The position numbers and the translations under genes were made by a program. The notes below the pieces were generated by a model, which did not search any database, had not been told where the DNA came from, and worked only from the letters and a program-made list of their open reading frames with translations. 64,000 nt of DNA from Nocardioides guangzhouensis (lineage in GTDB: Bacteria > Actinomycetota > Actinomycetes > Propionibacteriales > Nocardioidaceae), in contig NZ_SDKM01000022.1 of NCBI RefSeq assembly GCF_004519545.1, forward strand, positions 1 through 64,000. The letters are read 5' to 3'. Shown one piece after another: positions 26,891 through 36,393 of this stretch. How positions within the stretch are numbered: the stretch's first letter is position 1; every line of letters starts with the position of its first letter.

Positions 26891-27005
26891 CATGACGGGC
26901 AGAACTTCCCCCGACAACTGCAGGATTCGCCCGACAAGATCGCGAAATGGAGGACGGGTGCCGCCCCTACGAAGGGAGCGACACCCGTCCAGGTGCTGGT
27001 CGTGC

Positions 27006-27248
27006 TCAGCGGCGACGGTCGACGTCCACGAAGTCGATCCGCGCGCCACCCCGGCCCGCGAGGGCGGAGATGACGGTGCGGAACGCCGACGCGGTGCGGC
27101 CGCCGCGTCCGATCACCTTGCCGAGGTCGTCGGGGTGCACGCGCACCTCGAGGACGGACCCCCGGCGCAGCTGCTTGTCGCGCACGGTGACGTCGTCCGG
27201 GTGGTCGACGATCCCGCGGACCAGGTGCTCCAGAGCGTCGGCGAGCAC
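27006..27248 (-). CDS. khpA: KhpA-type KH-domain RNA-binding protein
   Basis: Single KH domain of 80 aa that binds RNA, partner of KhpB/Jag in many Gram-positives and linked to cell-division control. The GXXG loop is in KVIGRGGRTASAFRTV. It follows rpsP by 5 bp and precedes rimM, the standard order. Confidence 0.93.
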   Translation of the reverse strand: MLADALEHLVRGIVDHPDDVTVRDKQLRRGSVLEVRVHPDDLGKVIGRGGRTASAFRTVISALAGRGGARIDFVDVDRRR

Positions 27249-27253
27249 GGCGA

Positions 27254-27802
27254 TCAGGCCTCGGGCTTCTCGGTGCCCTCGGCGGCCTCGGCCTCGGCGG
27301 CGGCGCCCTCCGGGGTCTCGGACGCCGGGACCTCGGCCGGGGTCTCCTCGGCCTTCGGCTCCTCGGCCTTCGGCTCCTCGGCCTTCGGCTCCTCGGTCTT
27401 GGGCTCCTCGGCCTTCTTCTTGTCGGCCTTCTTGGTCACGGCACCGCCCTTGGGCTCGTTGCCGGCCTCCTTGAGGGCCTCGTTGAAGATCTCGGCCTTG
27501 TCGCGCTTGGGCTCGGCGGTCTTGAGGGTGCCCTCGGTGCCCGGCAGGCCCTTGAACGTCTGCCAGTCGCCGGTGACCTTGAGCAGCGCCTCGACGGCCT
27601 CGCTCGGCTGCGCACCCACGCCCAGCCAGTACTGCGCGCGCTCGGAGGTGACGTCGATGAGCGACGGCTCCTCCTTGGGGTGGTACTTGCCGATCTCCTC
27701 GATCACCTTGCCGTCGCGCTTCTTGCGCGAGTCGACGACGACGATGCGGTACTGCGGCACACGGATCTTGCCCATGCGCTTCAAACGGATCTTGACGGCC
27801 AC
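27254..27802 (-). CDS. rpsP: 30S ribosomal protein S16 with acidic/basic C-terminal tail
   Basis: Residues 1 to about 90 are typical S16 ([33 protein letters not shown]). The remaining about 90 residues are a Lys/Glu/Pro/Ala tail with [10 protein letters not shown] repeats, extending the protein to 182 aa. Such tails on S16 are common in actinobacteria. It opens the rpsP-khpA-rimM-trmD operon; the 194-bp gap upstream has no gene and should hold the promoter. Confidence 0.95.
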   Translation of the reverse strand: MAVKIRLKRMGKIRVPQYRIVVVDSRKKRDGKVIEEIGKYHPKEEPSLIDVTSERAQYWLGVGAQPSEAVEALLKVTGDWQTFKGLPGTEGTLKTAEPKRDKAEIFNEALKEAGNEPKGGAVTKKADKKKAEEPKTEEPKAEEPKAEEPKAEETPAEVPASETPEGAAAEAEAAEGTEKPEA

Positions 27803-27996
27803 GTCTGTGGTGTCTCCTCGGAAGTTGTGTGTGGGTGAGGAAGCCTCAACCGGGTGGGGACCAGGTCGGCGTCCTCGGCGGACCCCGCGGCACCCGGGTG
27901 AGAGGGACCGGGCGCGCAGGACTCAGCGCGACATTCTGCCAGAGGAACCTCGACCCCAGAAAATCGCGTACGCCGGTCGCGGCAGGCGCCGCCCGC

Positions 27997-28872
27997 TCAC
28001 CCGGTCGCAGCGGCGCGGACGGTGTCTCCGGAGCCGTTCGCGCTCTCCACCGGTCGCTCCTCCGCGGGCTCCTCCAGCCGCGGCAGCGGCACCTGTCCCC
28101 GCCGCCGCTCCATCTCGTCGGCGGCGACCTCGAGGTACTTGAGAAGCTCGACCGGGAACGGCAGCACCAGCGTCGAGTTCTTCTCGGCGGCCACCTCGAC
28201 CATCGTCTGCATCAGGCGCAGCTGCAGCGACGAGGGCGACGCCGACATCAACCGCGCCGCCTCGGACAGCTTGGCGGCGGCCGCGAGCTCCCCCTCGGCG
28301 GTGATGATCCGCGCCCGGCGCTCGCGCTCGGCCTCGGCCTGCCGCGACATCGACCGTTTCAGCGACTCGGGGAGCGCCACGTCCTTGATCTCCACCCGGT
28401 CGATGTCGATCCCCCAGCCGGCGGCCGGGCTGTCGAGCATCAGCTCGAGGCCGCTGTTGAGCGCCTCCCGGTTGGACAGCAGGTCGTCGAGCTCGCTCTT
28501 GCCGATCATCGAGCGGAGCGACGTCTGCGCCACCTGCGACACCGCGAACTCGTGGTCCTGCACCACCACCGCGGCCCGCACCGGGTCGACCACCCGGAAG
28601 TAGACCACCGCGTCCACCTTCACGGTCACGTTGTCGCGGGTGATGCCCTCCTGCGCCGGGACCGGCATCGTCACCACCTGCACGTTGACCTTCCGCATCC
28701 GGTCCACGAACGGCACCAGCCAGATCAACCCTGGCGCGCGGGGCGACTCGTCGACCCGGCCGAGGCGGAACACCACGCCCCGCTCGATCTGCCGCACCAC
28801 GCGGGCGCTGGCCGCTGCGCCGATCGCCAGGGCGATCAGCAGCCCTCCGATGATCCCCAGCACGAACTCCAT
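27997..28872 (-). CDS. SPFH/band 7 (slipin-like) membrane protein
   Basis: Protein of 291 aa with one N-terminal membrane anchor (FVLGIIGGLLIALAIGAAA) and an SPFH domain (ERGVVFRLGRVDESPRAPGL; ITRDNVTVKVDAVVYFRV; VALPESLKRSMSRQAEAERE). Slipins oligomerise at the membrane and scaffold proteases or lipid microdomains. The usual NfeD partner is not adjacent. ATG 28872 begins MEFVLG with conserved hydrophobic sequence. It is divergent from the sulfatase gene. Confidence 0.88.
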   Translation of the reverse strand: MEFVLGIIGGLLIALAIGAAASARVVRQIERGVVFRLGRVDESPRAPGLIWLVPFVDRMRKVNVQVVTMPVPAQEGITRDNVTVKVDAVVYFRVVDPVRAAVVVQDHEFAVSQVAQTSLRSMIGKSELDDLLSNREALNSGLELMLDSPAAGWGIDIDRVEIKDVALPESLKRSMSRQAEAERERRARIITAEGELAAAAKLSEAARLMSASPSSLQLRLMQTMVEVAAEKNSTLVLPFPVELLKYLEVAADEMERRRGQVPLPRLEEPAEERPVESANGSGDTVRAAATG

Positions 28873-29025
28873 GGCCGACTCCTCACAAACGTCACCGACC
28901 GAGGGACTCTTCGAGCCTACGTCGGGCACGGGCGACACCGCGGGTCGTGACCGGGAGGAGCAGGCATAAGCGTTATTCTCGACTGACTTACTATGATTAA
29001 GCCTCTCGGACCTGGAGCCAGCCAC

Positions 29026-31017
29026 ATGCCCACCCTCGCGCCCGCCGCCACTCGCCGTACCGTCCTCCAGGGGCTGGCCGCCTCGGGCCTCGCCGTCACC
29101 ATCGCCCCGACCCTCGCGCGCCGCGCGGCCGCAGCGGGCACCCGACCGCCGAACATCGTGTTCGTCTCGATCGACGACCTCGGCTGGGACGAGCTGGGCT
29201 GCTACGGCAACACGTTCAACGAGACCCCGACGATCGACCGGCTGGCACGGGCGGGCACCCGCTTCACCAACGCGTACGCCGCCGCGCCGCTGTGCTCCCC
29301 CACCCGGGCCGCCCTGGTCACCGGGCAGTACCCCGCCCGCACCGGCATCACCGACTTCCTGCGCGCCGAGGCGGCCCCGAGCAACACGTTCCTCTCCCCC
29401 GACATCCCGACCGTGCCCGACGTGCTCGGCCCCCTCGGCTACACCACGGGCCTGATCGGCAAGTGGCACCTGACCGAGACCTACAGTGGCGCCTACCGCA
29501 GCCGGCCGGGCAACCCCTGGGCCCACGGGTTCGACGAGGTGGTGGCCTCCGAGCAGCAGTACATCGGCGACGGCGACTACTTCCATCCCTACTTCTTCAT
29601 GCCCGCCCTCCCGGCCCGCGAGCCCGACGAGTACCTCACCGACCGGCTGGCCCAGGAGGCGGTCGACTTCCTCACCCGGCACCGTGACGAGCCGTTCTTC
29701 CTGCACCTGTCCAACTACGCGGTGCACACCAAGCTCGACGCGAAGGCCGACCTGGTCGCCAAGTACACCGCCAAGCCGGGCGCCGACCGGTCGCCGAACC
29801 GGCCGGTGCTCGCCGCGATGCTCGAGAGCATCGACCGGCAGGTGGCCCGGATCGTGGAGACGCTCGACGAGCTCGGGCTCACGGAGAACACCCTGCTCGT
29901 CGTCACCTCCGACAACGGTGGTCCCTACCGCGATGCGAACGCCCCGCTCCGCGGCGGCAAGGGCGAGCTCTACGAGGGCGGGATCCGGGTGCCGCTGGTG
30001 GCGTACTGGCCGGGCACCGTCCCCGCCGGCCGCAGCGACGCCACGCTGACCAGCACCATCGACGTGCTCCCGACGGCGCTCGACCTGGCCGGCGGTTCCC
30101 CCGGCGCGGAGTTCGACGGCGTCAGCATCGTGCCGGCGCTGACCGGCCGTGGCGAGGTCGACCGGGACACGATGTTCTGGGTCTACCCACACTTCATCGG
30201 CACCACCCACCCGCACGCGGCGGTCCGGCAGGGGCAGTTCAAGCTCGTGCAGCACCTCCGCGACGGCCACACCGAGCTCTTCCACGTGGTCCGCGACCCG
30301 GCCGAGACCACCGACGTCTCCAGCCGTTACGTCGCCAAGACGGAGGCGCTGACCGCCCTGCTCGACGCGCACCTCGCCGACGTCGGCACCTTCCCGCCCC
30401 GGCCGTCGGAGTCGGCGTACCCGCACCCGGAGCTGGTGGAGGCCTTCGACACCGACCTGGCGCACTGGGACGTGCTCCCGGTCGGGTCGTACGTCGGGCA
30501 GCACGCCGTCGCGGACGGCCGGCTGTCGGTGACCTCGGACAAGCTGACCCACCTGGTGTTCCGGTCCGACGTCTCTCCTGGCTCCGACGAGGTCGCGATC
30601 GTGCTCGACACCGGCACCTTCGCCGAGGCCGGGTCGCAGGACACCGTGTTCGTCGGGCTGGCCAGGGACGCCGCGAACTACCTGCTGTTCCGCTACCACA
30701 ACGGACTGCACCGGGTCGGCTGGGACCTGCGGCTGGACAACCGGCTGATCACGGCGGGCGGCGAGCCGCTGGACAACCTCGACGGCACCGTCGACCTGAC
30801 CGGTCCGGCCGCCCGCTACGCGTTCGTGCTCCGGGGCACCAGCGCCACCGCGTACGCCGACCAGGGCGCGGGCTGGGAGTTCCTCTACACCGTGGACGTG
30901 GGCGGCGCGCTCGACCTGTCCGACCCGGCGGTCCGCTCGGCGTACCGCTATGCCACGAGCGTCCGGCTCGACGACGGCACGATCACCCTGGACGGGCTCA
31001 CCGCCCACCGGGCCTGA
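29026..31017 (+). CDS. Tat-exported sulfatase
   Basis: Type I sulfatase of 663 aa that hydrolyses sulfate esters. A twin-arginine signal (RRTVLQGLAASGLAVTIA, cut after an Ala-rich stretch) is followed by the alkaline-phosphatase-like core: IVFVSIDDLGWDELGCYGN (metal Asp pair), LCSPTRAALVTGQYPARTGI whose Cys is the formylglycine precursor (CxPxR), and LIGKWHL. The last about 170 residues form a beta-rich, lectin-like region. ATG 29026 has GGAG 9 bases upstream; ATG 28993 is an alternative without a ribosome-binding site. Neighbouring GH3 enzyme suggests breakdown of a sulfated glycan, but no linkage is shown. Confidence 0.9.
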   Translation: MPTLAPAATRRTVLQGLAASGLAVTIAPTLARRAAAAGTRPPNIVFVSIDDLGWDELGCYGNTFNETPTIDRLARAGTRFTNAYAAAPLCSPTRAALVTGQYPARTGITDFLRAEAAPSNTFLSPDIPTVPDVLGPLGYTTGLIGKWHLTETYSGAYRSRPGNPWAHGFDEVVASEQQYIGDGDYFHPYFFMPALPAREPDEYLTDRLAQEAVDFLTRHRDEPFFLHLSNYAVHTKLDAKADLVAKYTAKPGADRSPNRPVLAAMLESIDRQVARIVETLDELGLTENTLLVVTSDNGGPYRDANAPLRGGKGELYEGGIRVPLVAYWPGTVPAGRSDATLTSTIDVLPTALDLAGGSPGAEFDGVSIVPALTGRGEVDRDTMFWVYPHFIGTTHPHAAVRQGQFKLVQHLRDGHTELFHVVRDPAETTDVSSRYVAKTEALTALLDAHLADVGTFPPRPSESAYPHPELVEAFDTDLAHWDVLPVGSYVGQHAVADGRLSVTSDKLTHLVFRSDVSPGSDEVAIVLDTGTFAEAGSQDTVFVGLARDAANYLLFRYHNGLHRVGWDLRLDNRLITAGGEPLDNLDGTVDLTGPAARYAFVLRGTSATAYADQGAGWEFLYTVDVGGALDLSDPAVRSAYRYATSVRLDDGTITLDGLTAHRA

Positions 31018-31061
31018 ACCCGGCCGTTTCCGGGGACCCCCGGACGGGCAAGGATGACCGG

Positions 31062-31628
31062 ATGACCGCCTGGCACCCGAACCCGTACCAGCCACCCTCC
31101 CCGCCGCCGCCGAAGAAGAAGCCGCGCCCCAGCGGCTGGTGGTTCGTGCTCGGCGGCGGCTTGATGGTCGCGGCCTTGGCGGTCGCGGTCTTGTTGTTCG
31201 CGCTCCTCTTCAAGGGCCTGTTCACCACCGACGCGTCCCTGCGCGCAGACGGGCAGGCGCACGAGGTGACCGTCCCCACCGACGGCGACCGGATGCTGTG
31301 GGCCGACACCCTCGACGGCGAGCCCGACTGCCGGGTCACCGACACCGAGACCGGCGACGAGATCCCGCTGTCGTCCCCGAGCGGCGAGTTCCAGCGCAAC
31401 GAGCAGACCGGCTTCGCGCGGTTACACCCGGGCAGCGGCCGGCTCAGCGTGACCTGCGCCGGCTCCGGCGAGCAGGTCGAGATCGGCCCGGCCCCGAGCC
31501 TCGGCGGCCTGGTCGGCGGCGTGCTCGCGGCGATCCTGGTCCCGATGCTGCTCGGGTCGGCCGGGTTCGTGGTGGTGCTGGTGACCGGCATCCTGTGGGC
31601 CACCCGGCCGGCCCGGCCGAAGGCGTGA
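31062..31628 (+). CDS. Two-pass membrane protein of unknown function
   Basis: Protein of 188 aa with a Pro-rich cytosolic N-terminus (YQPPSPPPPKKKPRPSGWW), a membrane segment (FVLGGGLMVAALAVAVLLFALLF cut at its ends), an external domain of about 90 residues with a conserved-looking Cys pair (PDCRVTD and VTCAGSG) and a second membrane segment near the C-terminus. Organisation of this sort is common among actinobacterial proteins of unknown function. It follows the sulfatase by 45 bp and converges with the amidohydrolase. Confidence 0.7.
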   Translation: MTAWHPNPYQPPSPPPPKKKPRPSGWWFVLGGGLMVAALAVAVLLFALLFKGLFTTDASLRADGQAHEVTVPTDGDRMLWADTLDGEPDCRVTDTETGDEIPLSSPSGEFQRNEQTGFARLHPGSGRLSVTCAGSGEQVEIGPAPSLGGLVGGVLAAILVPMLLGSAGFVVVLVTGILWATRPARPKA

Positions 31629-31632
31629 CCCC

Positions 31633-32703
31633 TCAGGCGACCACGTTGCCGCGCAGCACCACCCGGGCCGGGTCGCGCAGGACCGACAGGTCCTCGAGCG
31701 GGTTGCGGTCGTAGACCACGAAGTCCGCCGTCGCGCCCTCCTCGAGCGTGGCGTTCCAGCCCAGCCACTCCCGGGCCCGCCAGGAGGCGGCGCCGAGGGC
31801 GTCCTCGGGGGCGAGGCCGTACGCCGCCAGCTCGAGAACCTCCCCGGCGATGCCGCCGTGCGGGAGCACCCCGCCGGCATCGGTGCCGGCGTAGATCGCG
31901 ACGCCCGCCTCGTACGCCGACATGATCACCTCGCGCCGGGTCGCGTGGAGCCTCCGCATGTGGTCGGCGTACGCCGGGAACCTGGCCTCGCCGGCCTCGG
32001 CGTACTGGGGGAAGTTGTCGAGCTGCACGACCGTCGGCACCAGCGCGACGTTCTTCGCGACCATGGTGTCGATCAGGTCCGTGGACAGGCCGGTGCCGTG
32101 CTCGATGCAGTCGATGCCGGCCTCGATCAGCATCGGCAGCACGGTCTCGCCGAAGCAGTGCGCGGTCACCCGGGCGCCGTGCTCGTGGGCGGCCGCGATG
32201 CCGGCGGCGAACGCCTCGGCCGGGAACGACGGCGCGAGGTCGCCCTCCTCGCGGGAGATCCAGTCGCCGACCAGCTTCACCCAGCCGTCGCCGCGCTGCG
32301 CCTCCTGGGCGACGTACGCCGGGAGGTCGACCGGCTCCACCTCGTGCGCGTAGTTGCGGATGTAGCGCTTGGTCCGCGCGATGTGCCGGCCGGCACGGAT
32401 CAGCCGCGGCAGGTCGTCGCGGTCGTGGATCCAGGCGGTGTCCGCGGCCGAGCCGCAGTCGCGCAGCAGCAGCGCCCCGGCGTCCCGGTCGGTGATCGCC
32501 TGCTGCTCCTGCGTGGCCTCGTCGACTGCGCCGTGCTGGTCGAGCCCGACGTGGCAGTGGGCGTCGACCAGGCCGGGGACGATCCAGCCGGCGCCGCCGT
32601 CCTCGGCCGTGCCCGGCACGTCGTACGTGATCCTCCCGTCGACCACGCAGAACGTGCGCACCTCACCGTCGGGCAGCACCGGACCGGAGTACCTCGTCAC
32701 CAT
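31633..32703 (-). CDS. Amidohydrolase family protein
   Basis: Metal-dependent hydrolase of 356 aa (imidazolonepropionase/prolidase-like subgroup). The HxH metal motif is in VPGLVDAHCHVGLD, a later metal ligand in ARVTAHCFGE, and the His/Asp pair in CIEHGTGLS and YAGTDAGGVLPHG. In several actinobacteria an amidohydrolase lies between ffh and rpsP, so this is probably a core-order gene displaced by insertions. The substrate is unknown. Confidence 0.88.
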   Translation of the reverse strand: MVTRYSGPVLPDGEVRTFCVVDGRITYDVPGTAEDGGAGWIVPGLVDAHCHVGLDQHGAVDEATQEQQAITDRDAGALLLRDCGSAADTAWIHDRDDLPRLIRAGRHIARTKRYIRNYAHEVEPVDLPAYVAQEAQRGDGWVKLVGDWISREEGDLAPSFPAEAFAAGIAAAHEHGARVTAHCFGETVLPMLIEAGIDCIEHGTGLSTDLIDTMVAKNVALVPTVVQLDNFPQYAEAGEARFPAYADHMRRLHATRREVIMSAYEAGVAIYAGTDAGGVLPHGGIAGEVLELAAYGLAPEDALGAASWRAREWLGWNATLEEGATADFVVYDRNPLEDLSVLRDPARVVLRGNVVA

Positions 32704-32713
32704 GCCTGCGCAC

Positions 32714-32777
32714 GATAGTCCCCAACGTTCGAGGGGCCGGGCGGGCCTCGGAACCCCTCGAACGTTGGGGACTGTCC
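32714..32777. repeat. Dispersed palindromic repeat, type B, copy 1
   Basis: Left arm GATAGTCCCCAACGTTCGAG (then GGG) is matched by CCCCTCGAACGTTGGGGACT on the right, with a GC-rich 17-bp loop. It lies between the GH3 stop and the amidohydrolase start. Copies 2 and 3 are at 36244-36307 and 39612-39675. Confidence 0.85.
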
Positions 32778-32787
32778 GGAGATCGGG

Positions 32788-34800
32788 TCAGCGGGTGCGG
32801 AGCCCGTGGCCGAAGCGGAACAGCGGGTCGTAGTCCCGGTCGCCGATGTTGATCGGCTCCTGGGCGACCGTCCGCGGCCAGGTGAGCGGGAGCTTGCCGG
32901 TGTACGGGCGCCTGCCGAACAGGGTGTCGGCGACGCCAAGGCCCTCGCTGCCGGGCAGCCAGGCCGCGACCAGCGCGTCGATCTGCCCCTGCAGGTCCGG
33001 CGGGATGATCATCGGCCGGCCGGAGACCACGACCACCGTGCAGTTCTTCGCCTGCGCGCAGACCGTGCGGATCGCCTGCTGGTCGGCGTCGGAGAGCAGC
33101 ATGGTCTTCGGCGGGCGCGGCACCCCGTGGTCGCCCGGGTCGTAGGCCCACTGCGGGCCGCCCACGTCGCCGAACCCCTCGGCGTACGGCGTCTCCCCGA
33201 CCACCACGACACCCGCTGCGTTCGCGGGCACCGGCGCCGAGGCGTCCTCGCTCCACGTGACGTCCTTGGTGGCGGTCGCCTCGATCCCGTCGAGGATCGT
33301 CTCGCCCGGGATGTCGTTGGTCGAGCCACCCTGCCAGGTGATCGTCCAGCCGCCGGCCTGGTTCCCGATGTTGTCGGCGTTGCTGCCGGCGACGTACACC
33401 GGCGACTTCTTCGCGCTCAGCGGCAACGTGCCGCGCTTGTTCGTCAGCAGCACCTGCGACTCCGCGACCGCCTGCCGGGCGACCGCCCGGTGCGCCGGGC
33501 TGCCGATCTCGTCGATGTGCCGGCGGTCGGTCATCGGCTTCTCGAACAGGCCGAGCTCGAACTTCGCGGCCAGGATCCTCGACACCGCGTCGTCGATGCG
33601 GGCCATCGGCACCGCGCCGGAGTCGACCAGCCCGGTGAGCGTGGTGATGAAGTCACGCCAGCCGGTGCCGTCGGCGGTCGGCTCCATGAACAGGTCGATG
33701 CCGGCGTTGACCGAGATCCGGACCTGGTCCTCGTACGTGCCGGGGATCTGGTGGATCGCCCGCCAGTCGGAGACCACGAGACCGTCGAAGCCCATCCGGT
33801 CCTTCAGCACGTCGGTGATCAGCTCCTTGCTGGCGTGCATCTTCACCGGGTTGCCGAGGCCGTCCTCGGTCCAGTCGACGCTGGAGAACGACGGCATGAC
33901 CGAGCCGACCTTGTGCCGGTGGATGGCGGTCGGGTACGGCGAGAGCGCGAGCTTCGCGAACTCGCGGCTGGAGACCTCGTCGACGCCCTGGTCGATCGGG
34001 TACTGCCCGGTGCCGGCCTTCGACTCGTCGTACGACGTGAGGCCGTCGCCGGCGTAGTGCTTAGCCGTCGCGAGCACCCGGTCGGGGTCGTCGAGCTGCC
34101 CGCGCCTGCCCTGCAGGCCGTCGATCACGGTCTCCAGCCGGCGCGCCAGGTTCGGGTCCTCGCCGAAGCTCTCGTAGGTGCGGCCCCAGCGGTCGTCGCG
34201 GGCCACACATACGCACGGGGCGAACGACCACTGCGGGCCGGACGCCCGGGTCTCCTCGGCGGTGATGTGGCCGATCTTCTCGAGCAGCTTCGGGTCACGC
34301 GTCGCGCCGAGCCCGATGTTGTGCGGGAAGACCGTCGCGCCCTTCAGGTTGCCGTGGCCGTGCACCGAGTCCACGCCGTACAGCAGGGGGATGCCGAGCC
34401 GGCTGTCGAGCGCCGCCTCCTGGAACCCGTCGACCATGTCCGCCCACGCCTCGGCGGTGTTCCGGGCGGGCGTCGAGCCGCCGCCGGACAGGACGGAGCC
34501 CAAGCCGTACTCGGTGATCAGCGACGGGTCGTCGGCGACGTCGTACCGCTCGGCCTGGGTCATCTGGCCGATCTTCTCCGCCGGCGTCATGCGGGCCAGC
34601 AGGTCGGCGACGCGGTCCTTCGTGGGAAGCTTCGCGTCCCGGTAGGGCAGCTGCTTCTGCGGCGACGCGGCGGTGGTGTCGGCGCCGGCGGTGCCCTGGG
34701 GCTGCAGCAGGCCGATGGCGAAGACCGCGGCGGCCGCGGCACCGAGGACGGCGCTGCGCCGTCCGCGCGACCGGCGCGGTAGGGGGACGTGGACTGACAT
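32788..34800 (-). CDS. Secreted glycoside hydrolase family 3 beta-glucosidase/glucan exohydrolase
   Basis: Exported enzyme of 670 aa. A basic N-terminus with a hydrophobic signal (AVLGAAAAAVFAIGLL) precedes the GH3 (alpha/beta)8 domain, with TPAEKIGQMTQAERYD, KHYAGDG and the nucleophile in LVVSDWRAIHQIPG, then the alpha/beta sandwich domain (VAESQVLLTNKRGTLPLS). It removes terminal beta-linked glucose from oligo- or polysaccharides. The divergent ROK regulator 173 bp away is the likely controller. Confidence 0.92.
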   Translation of the reverse strand: MSVHVPLPRRSRGRRSAVLGAAAAAVFAIGLLQPQGTAGADTTAASPQKQLPYRDAKLPTKDRVADLLARMTPAEKIGQMTQAERYDVADDPSLITEYGLGSVLSGGGSTPARNTAEAWADMVDGFQEAALDSRLGIPLLYGVDSVHGHGNLKGATVFPHNIGLGATRDPKLLEKIGHITAEETRASGPQWSFAPCVCVARDDRWGRTYESFGEDPNLARRLETVIDGLQGRRGQLDDPDRVLATAKHYAGDGLTSYDESKAGTGQYPIDQGVDEVSSREFAKLALSPYPTAIHRHKVGSVMPSFSSVDWTEDGLGNPVKMHASKELITDVLKDRMGFDGLVVSDWRAIHQIPGTYEDQVRISVNAGIDLFMEPTADGTGWRDFITTLTGLVDSGAVPMARIDDAVSRILAAKFELGLFEKPMTDRRHIDEIGSPAHRAVARQAVAESQVLLTNKRGTLPLSAKKSPVYVAGSNADNIGNQAGGWTITWQGGSTNDIPGETILDGIEATATKDVTWSEDASAPVPANAAGVVVVGETPYAEGFGDVGGPQWAYDPGDHGVPRPPKTMLLSDADQQAIRTVCAQAKNCTVVVVSGRPMIIPPDLQGQIDALVAAWLPGSEGLGVADTLFGRRPYTGKLPLTWPRTVAQEPINIGDRDYDPLFRFGHGLRTR

Positions 34801-34937
34801 GAGGTTCTCCTTGCCCGATCAAGAAGGTCCGGCCGTCCCTCGGCGGCCGTGACCGCGCGGGTGCGCGCACTCGTCAACCTAGGGAGCCGTTTTTCCACCG
34901 GTCAATGCGTAAAGATCGGACATCCGTCTCTTGTTTG

Positions 34938-34966
34938 TTCACTTCCCGGCGTAATCGGTCTAGGGT
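34938..34966 (+). promoter_or_regulatory. Probable promoter of the ROK regulator (leaderless)
   Basis: TTCACT and TAGGGT are separated by 17 bp, and TAGGGT ends 7 bases before the GTG start at 34974. That spacing is typical of leaderless actinobacterial transcripts. The same 173-bp region must contain the GH3 promoter on the minus strand, so it is a compact divergent control region. Confidence 0.45.
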
Positions 34967-34973
34967 CACGCGG

Positions 34974-36149
34974 GTGAGCATCTCGGGCTCCCTGGAACGT
35001 CTCCGCGCGGCCAACACCCGCGCCGTCCTCACGCTGCTGGCGGGGGAAGGACCGATGAGCCGGGCCGACCTGGCCCGCGGCACCGGCCTCTCCCGCACCA
35101 CCGTCTCGAGCCTGGTCACCGCGCTCATGGCCACCGGCCAGGTCAGCGAGACGACCGCCCGCGGCAAGCCGCACAAGGGCGGCAGCGGCCGCCCGCCGGT
35201 GCTGGTCACGCTGAGCGCGCCGAGCGGCTGCGTCGCCGGCGTCGACATCGGGCACCGGCACATCCGGGTCGCCGCCGCCGACCGCACCGGGCGGATCCTG
35301 GCCGAGGAGGCCACCGACCTCGACGTCGACGCCCACGGCCCCGGCGCGCTGGACCGGGCCGCCCACATGGTCCGCTCCGCCCTGCGTACGGCGGGGCTCC
35401 CCCGCGGCGACCTCCGGGCGGTCGGCATGTGCGTGCCCGCGCCGCTGGACCGGCGATCCTCCCGGATCAGCACCGGCATCCTGCCCGGTTGGCGCGACCT
35501 GCCGCCGGGCGACGAGCTCGAGCGACGCCTCGGCGTACCCGTCTTCGCCGACAACGACGCCAACGTCGGCGCGCTCGCGGAGCTCAACCACGGCGCCGCG
35601 CGCGGGATGCTCGACGTGGTGTTCGTGAAGCTGTCCAGCGGCCTCGGAGCCGGGATCGTGCTCGGCGGCCGGCTGCACCGCGGCACCTCCGGCATCGCCG
35701 GCGAGATCGGGCACGTCCAGGTCGGCGAGGACGGGCAGGTGTGCCGGTGCGGCAACCGCGGCTGCCTCGAGACGGTGGTGGCCGCGCCCCGCCTGATCGG
35801 CCTGCTCCAGCCGGCGTACGACGAGGAGCTGTCCACCGAGCTGGTCCGCGCGCTCGACTCGGCCGGGGACGCCGGCGTACGCCGCGTGCTCAGCGACGCC
35901 GGCCGCGCGGTCGGCCGGGCGCTGGCCGACCTCTGCAACAGCCTGAACCCCGAGGGCGTCGTGGTCGGCGGCTCGCTCGGTCCGTCACCGTCCCTGCTGG
36001 AGGGGATCCGGGCCTCGATCGACCGCTACGCCCAGCCCGACGTGGCCGCCTCGGTCACCGTGGCCGCCGGCCAGCTCGGCGACCGCGCCGAGATCACCGG
36101 CACCGTGGCCCTTGCCGTGGCCGGCGTCGCCGCCCGCGTCCCCGCCTGA
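34974..36149 (+). CDS. ROK family transcriptional regulator
   Basis: Protein of 391 aa with an N-terminal winged helix (GPMSRADLARGTGLSRTTVS) and a ROK sugar-kinase-like domain: VAGVDIGHRHIRVAAADRTG, the zinc-binding CRCGNRGCLETV and EGVVVGGSLG. Such proteins repress glycan-utilisation genes and respond to sugars. GTG 34974 is preferred because of the promoter spacing and because translation upstream is not homologous. Divergent from GH3, its likely target. Confidence 0.88.
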   Translation: MSISGSLERLRAANTRAVLTLLAGEGPMSRADLARGTGLSRTTVSSLVTALMATGQVSETTARGKPHKGGSGRPPVLVTLSAPSGCVAGVDIGHRHIRVAAADRTGRILAEEATDLDVDAHGPGALDRAAHMVRSALRTAGLPRGDLRAVGMCVPAPLDRRSSRISTGILPGWRDLPPGDELERRLGVPVFADNDANVGALAELNHGAARGMLDVVFVKLSSGLGAGIVLGGRLHRGTSGIAGEIGHVQVGEDGQVCRCGNRGCLETVVAAPRLIGLLQPAYDEELSTELVRALDSAGDAGVRRVLSDAGRAVGRALADLCNSLNPEGVVVGGSLGPSPSLLEGIRASIDRYAQPDVAASVTVAAGQLGDRAEITGTVALAVAGVAARVPA

Positions 36150-36169
36150 CCACGTCCTCGGTCACCTCC

Positions 36170-36307
36170 GGATAGTCCCCAACGAAACGGCTCCGCTCGA
36201 GCGGTTTTCGCAGCCATCTCGTTTGGGACTACCCCTCCCGCGCGGTAGTCCCAAACATTCGAGGGGTCTAACGGGTTCGGCATCCCCTCGAACGTTGGGG
36301 AGTATCC
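36170..36307. repeat. Paired dispersed palindromes, type C then type B (copies 2)
   Basis: Type C (36170-36233) starts GGATAGTCCCCAACGAAACG and ends GTTTGGGACTACC. After 10 bp comes type B (36244-36307), GGTAGTCCCAAACATTCGAG to CGAACGTTGGGGAGTATCC. The same C-then-B order recurs at 39534-39675. The pair fills most of the 244-bp gap between the ROK gene and the hotdog-like gene. Confidence 0.85.
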
Positions 36308-36393
36308 GGCCGGTGTGATGGCCGATTCCGGCCAGTGCGGTTGGCCGGTTCCGGCGATGTGGCCGACGCGCCTCCGACGGTCCACTGGTGGGC

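Noticed and set aside
28900..31095. Minus-strand frame continuing from the SPFH gene across the sulfatase
   Set aside because: Only the last 291 residues (start 28872) are real SPFH sequence; the rest is antisense of the sulfatase gene.
32714..32777. tRNA-like GTTCGAG motif in the type B palindrome
   Set aside because: The motif is part of a symmetric hairpin; no acceptor stem, D-arm or anticodon arm can be drawn. No tRNA or rRNA gene was found in the window.
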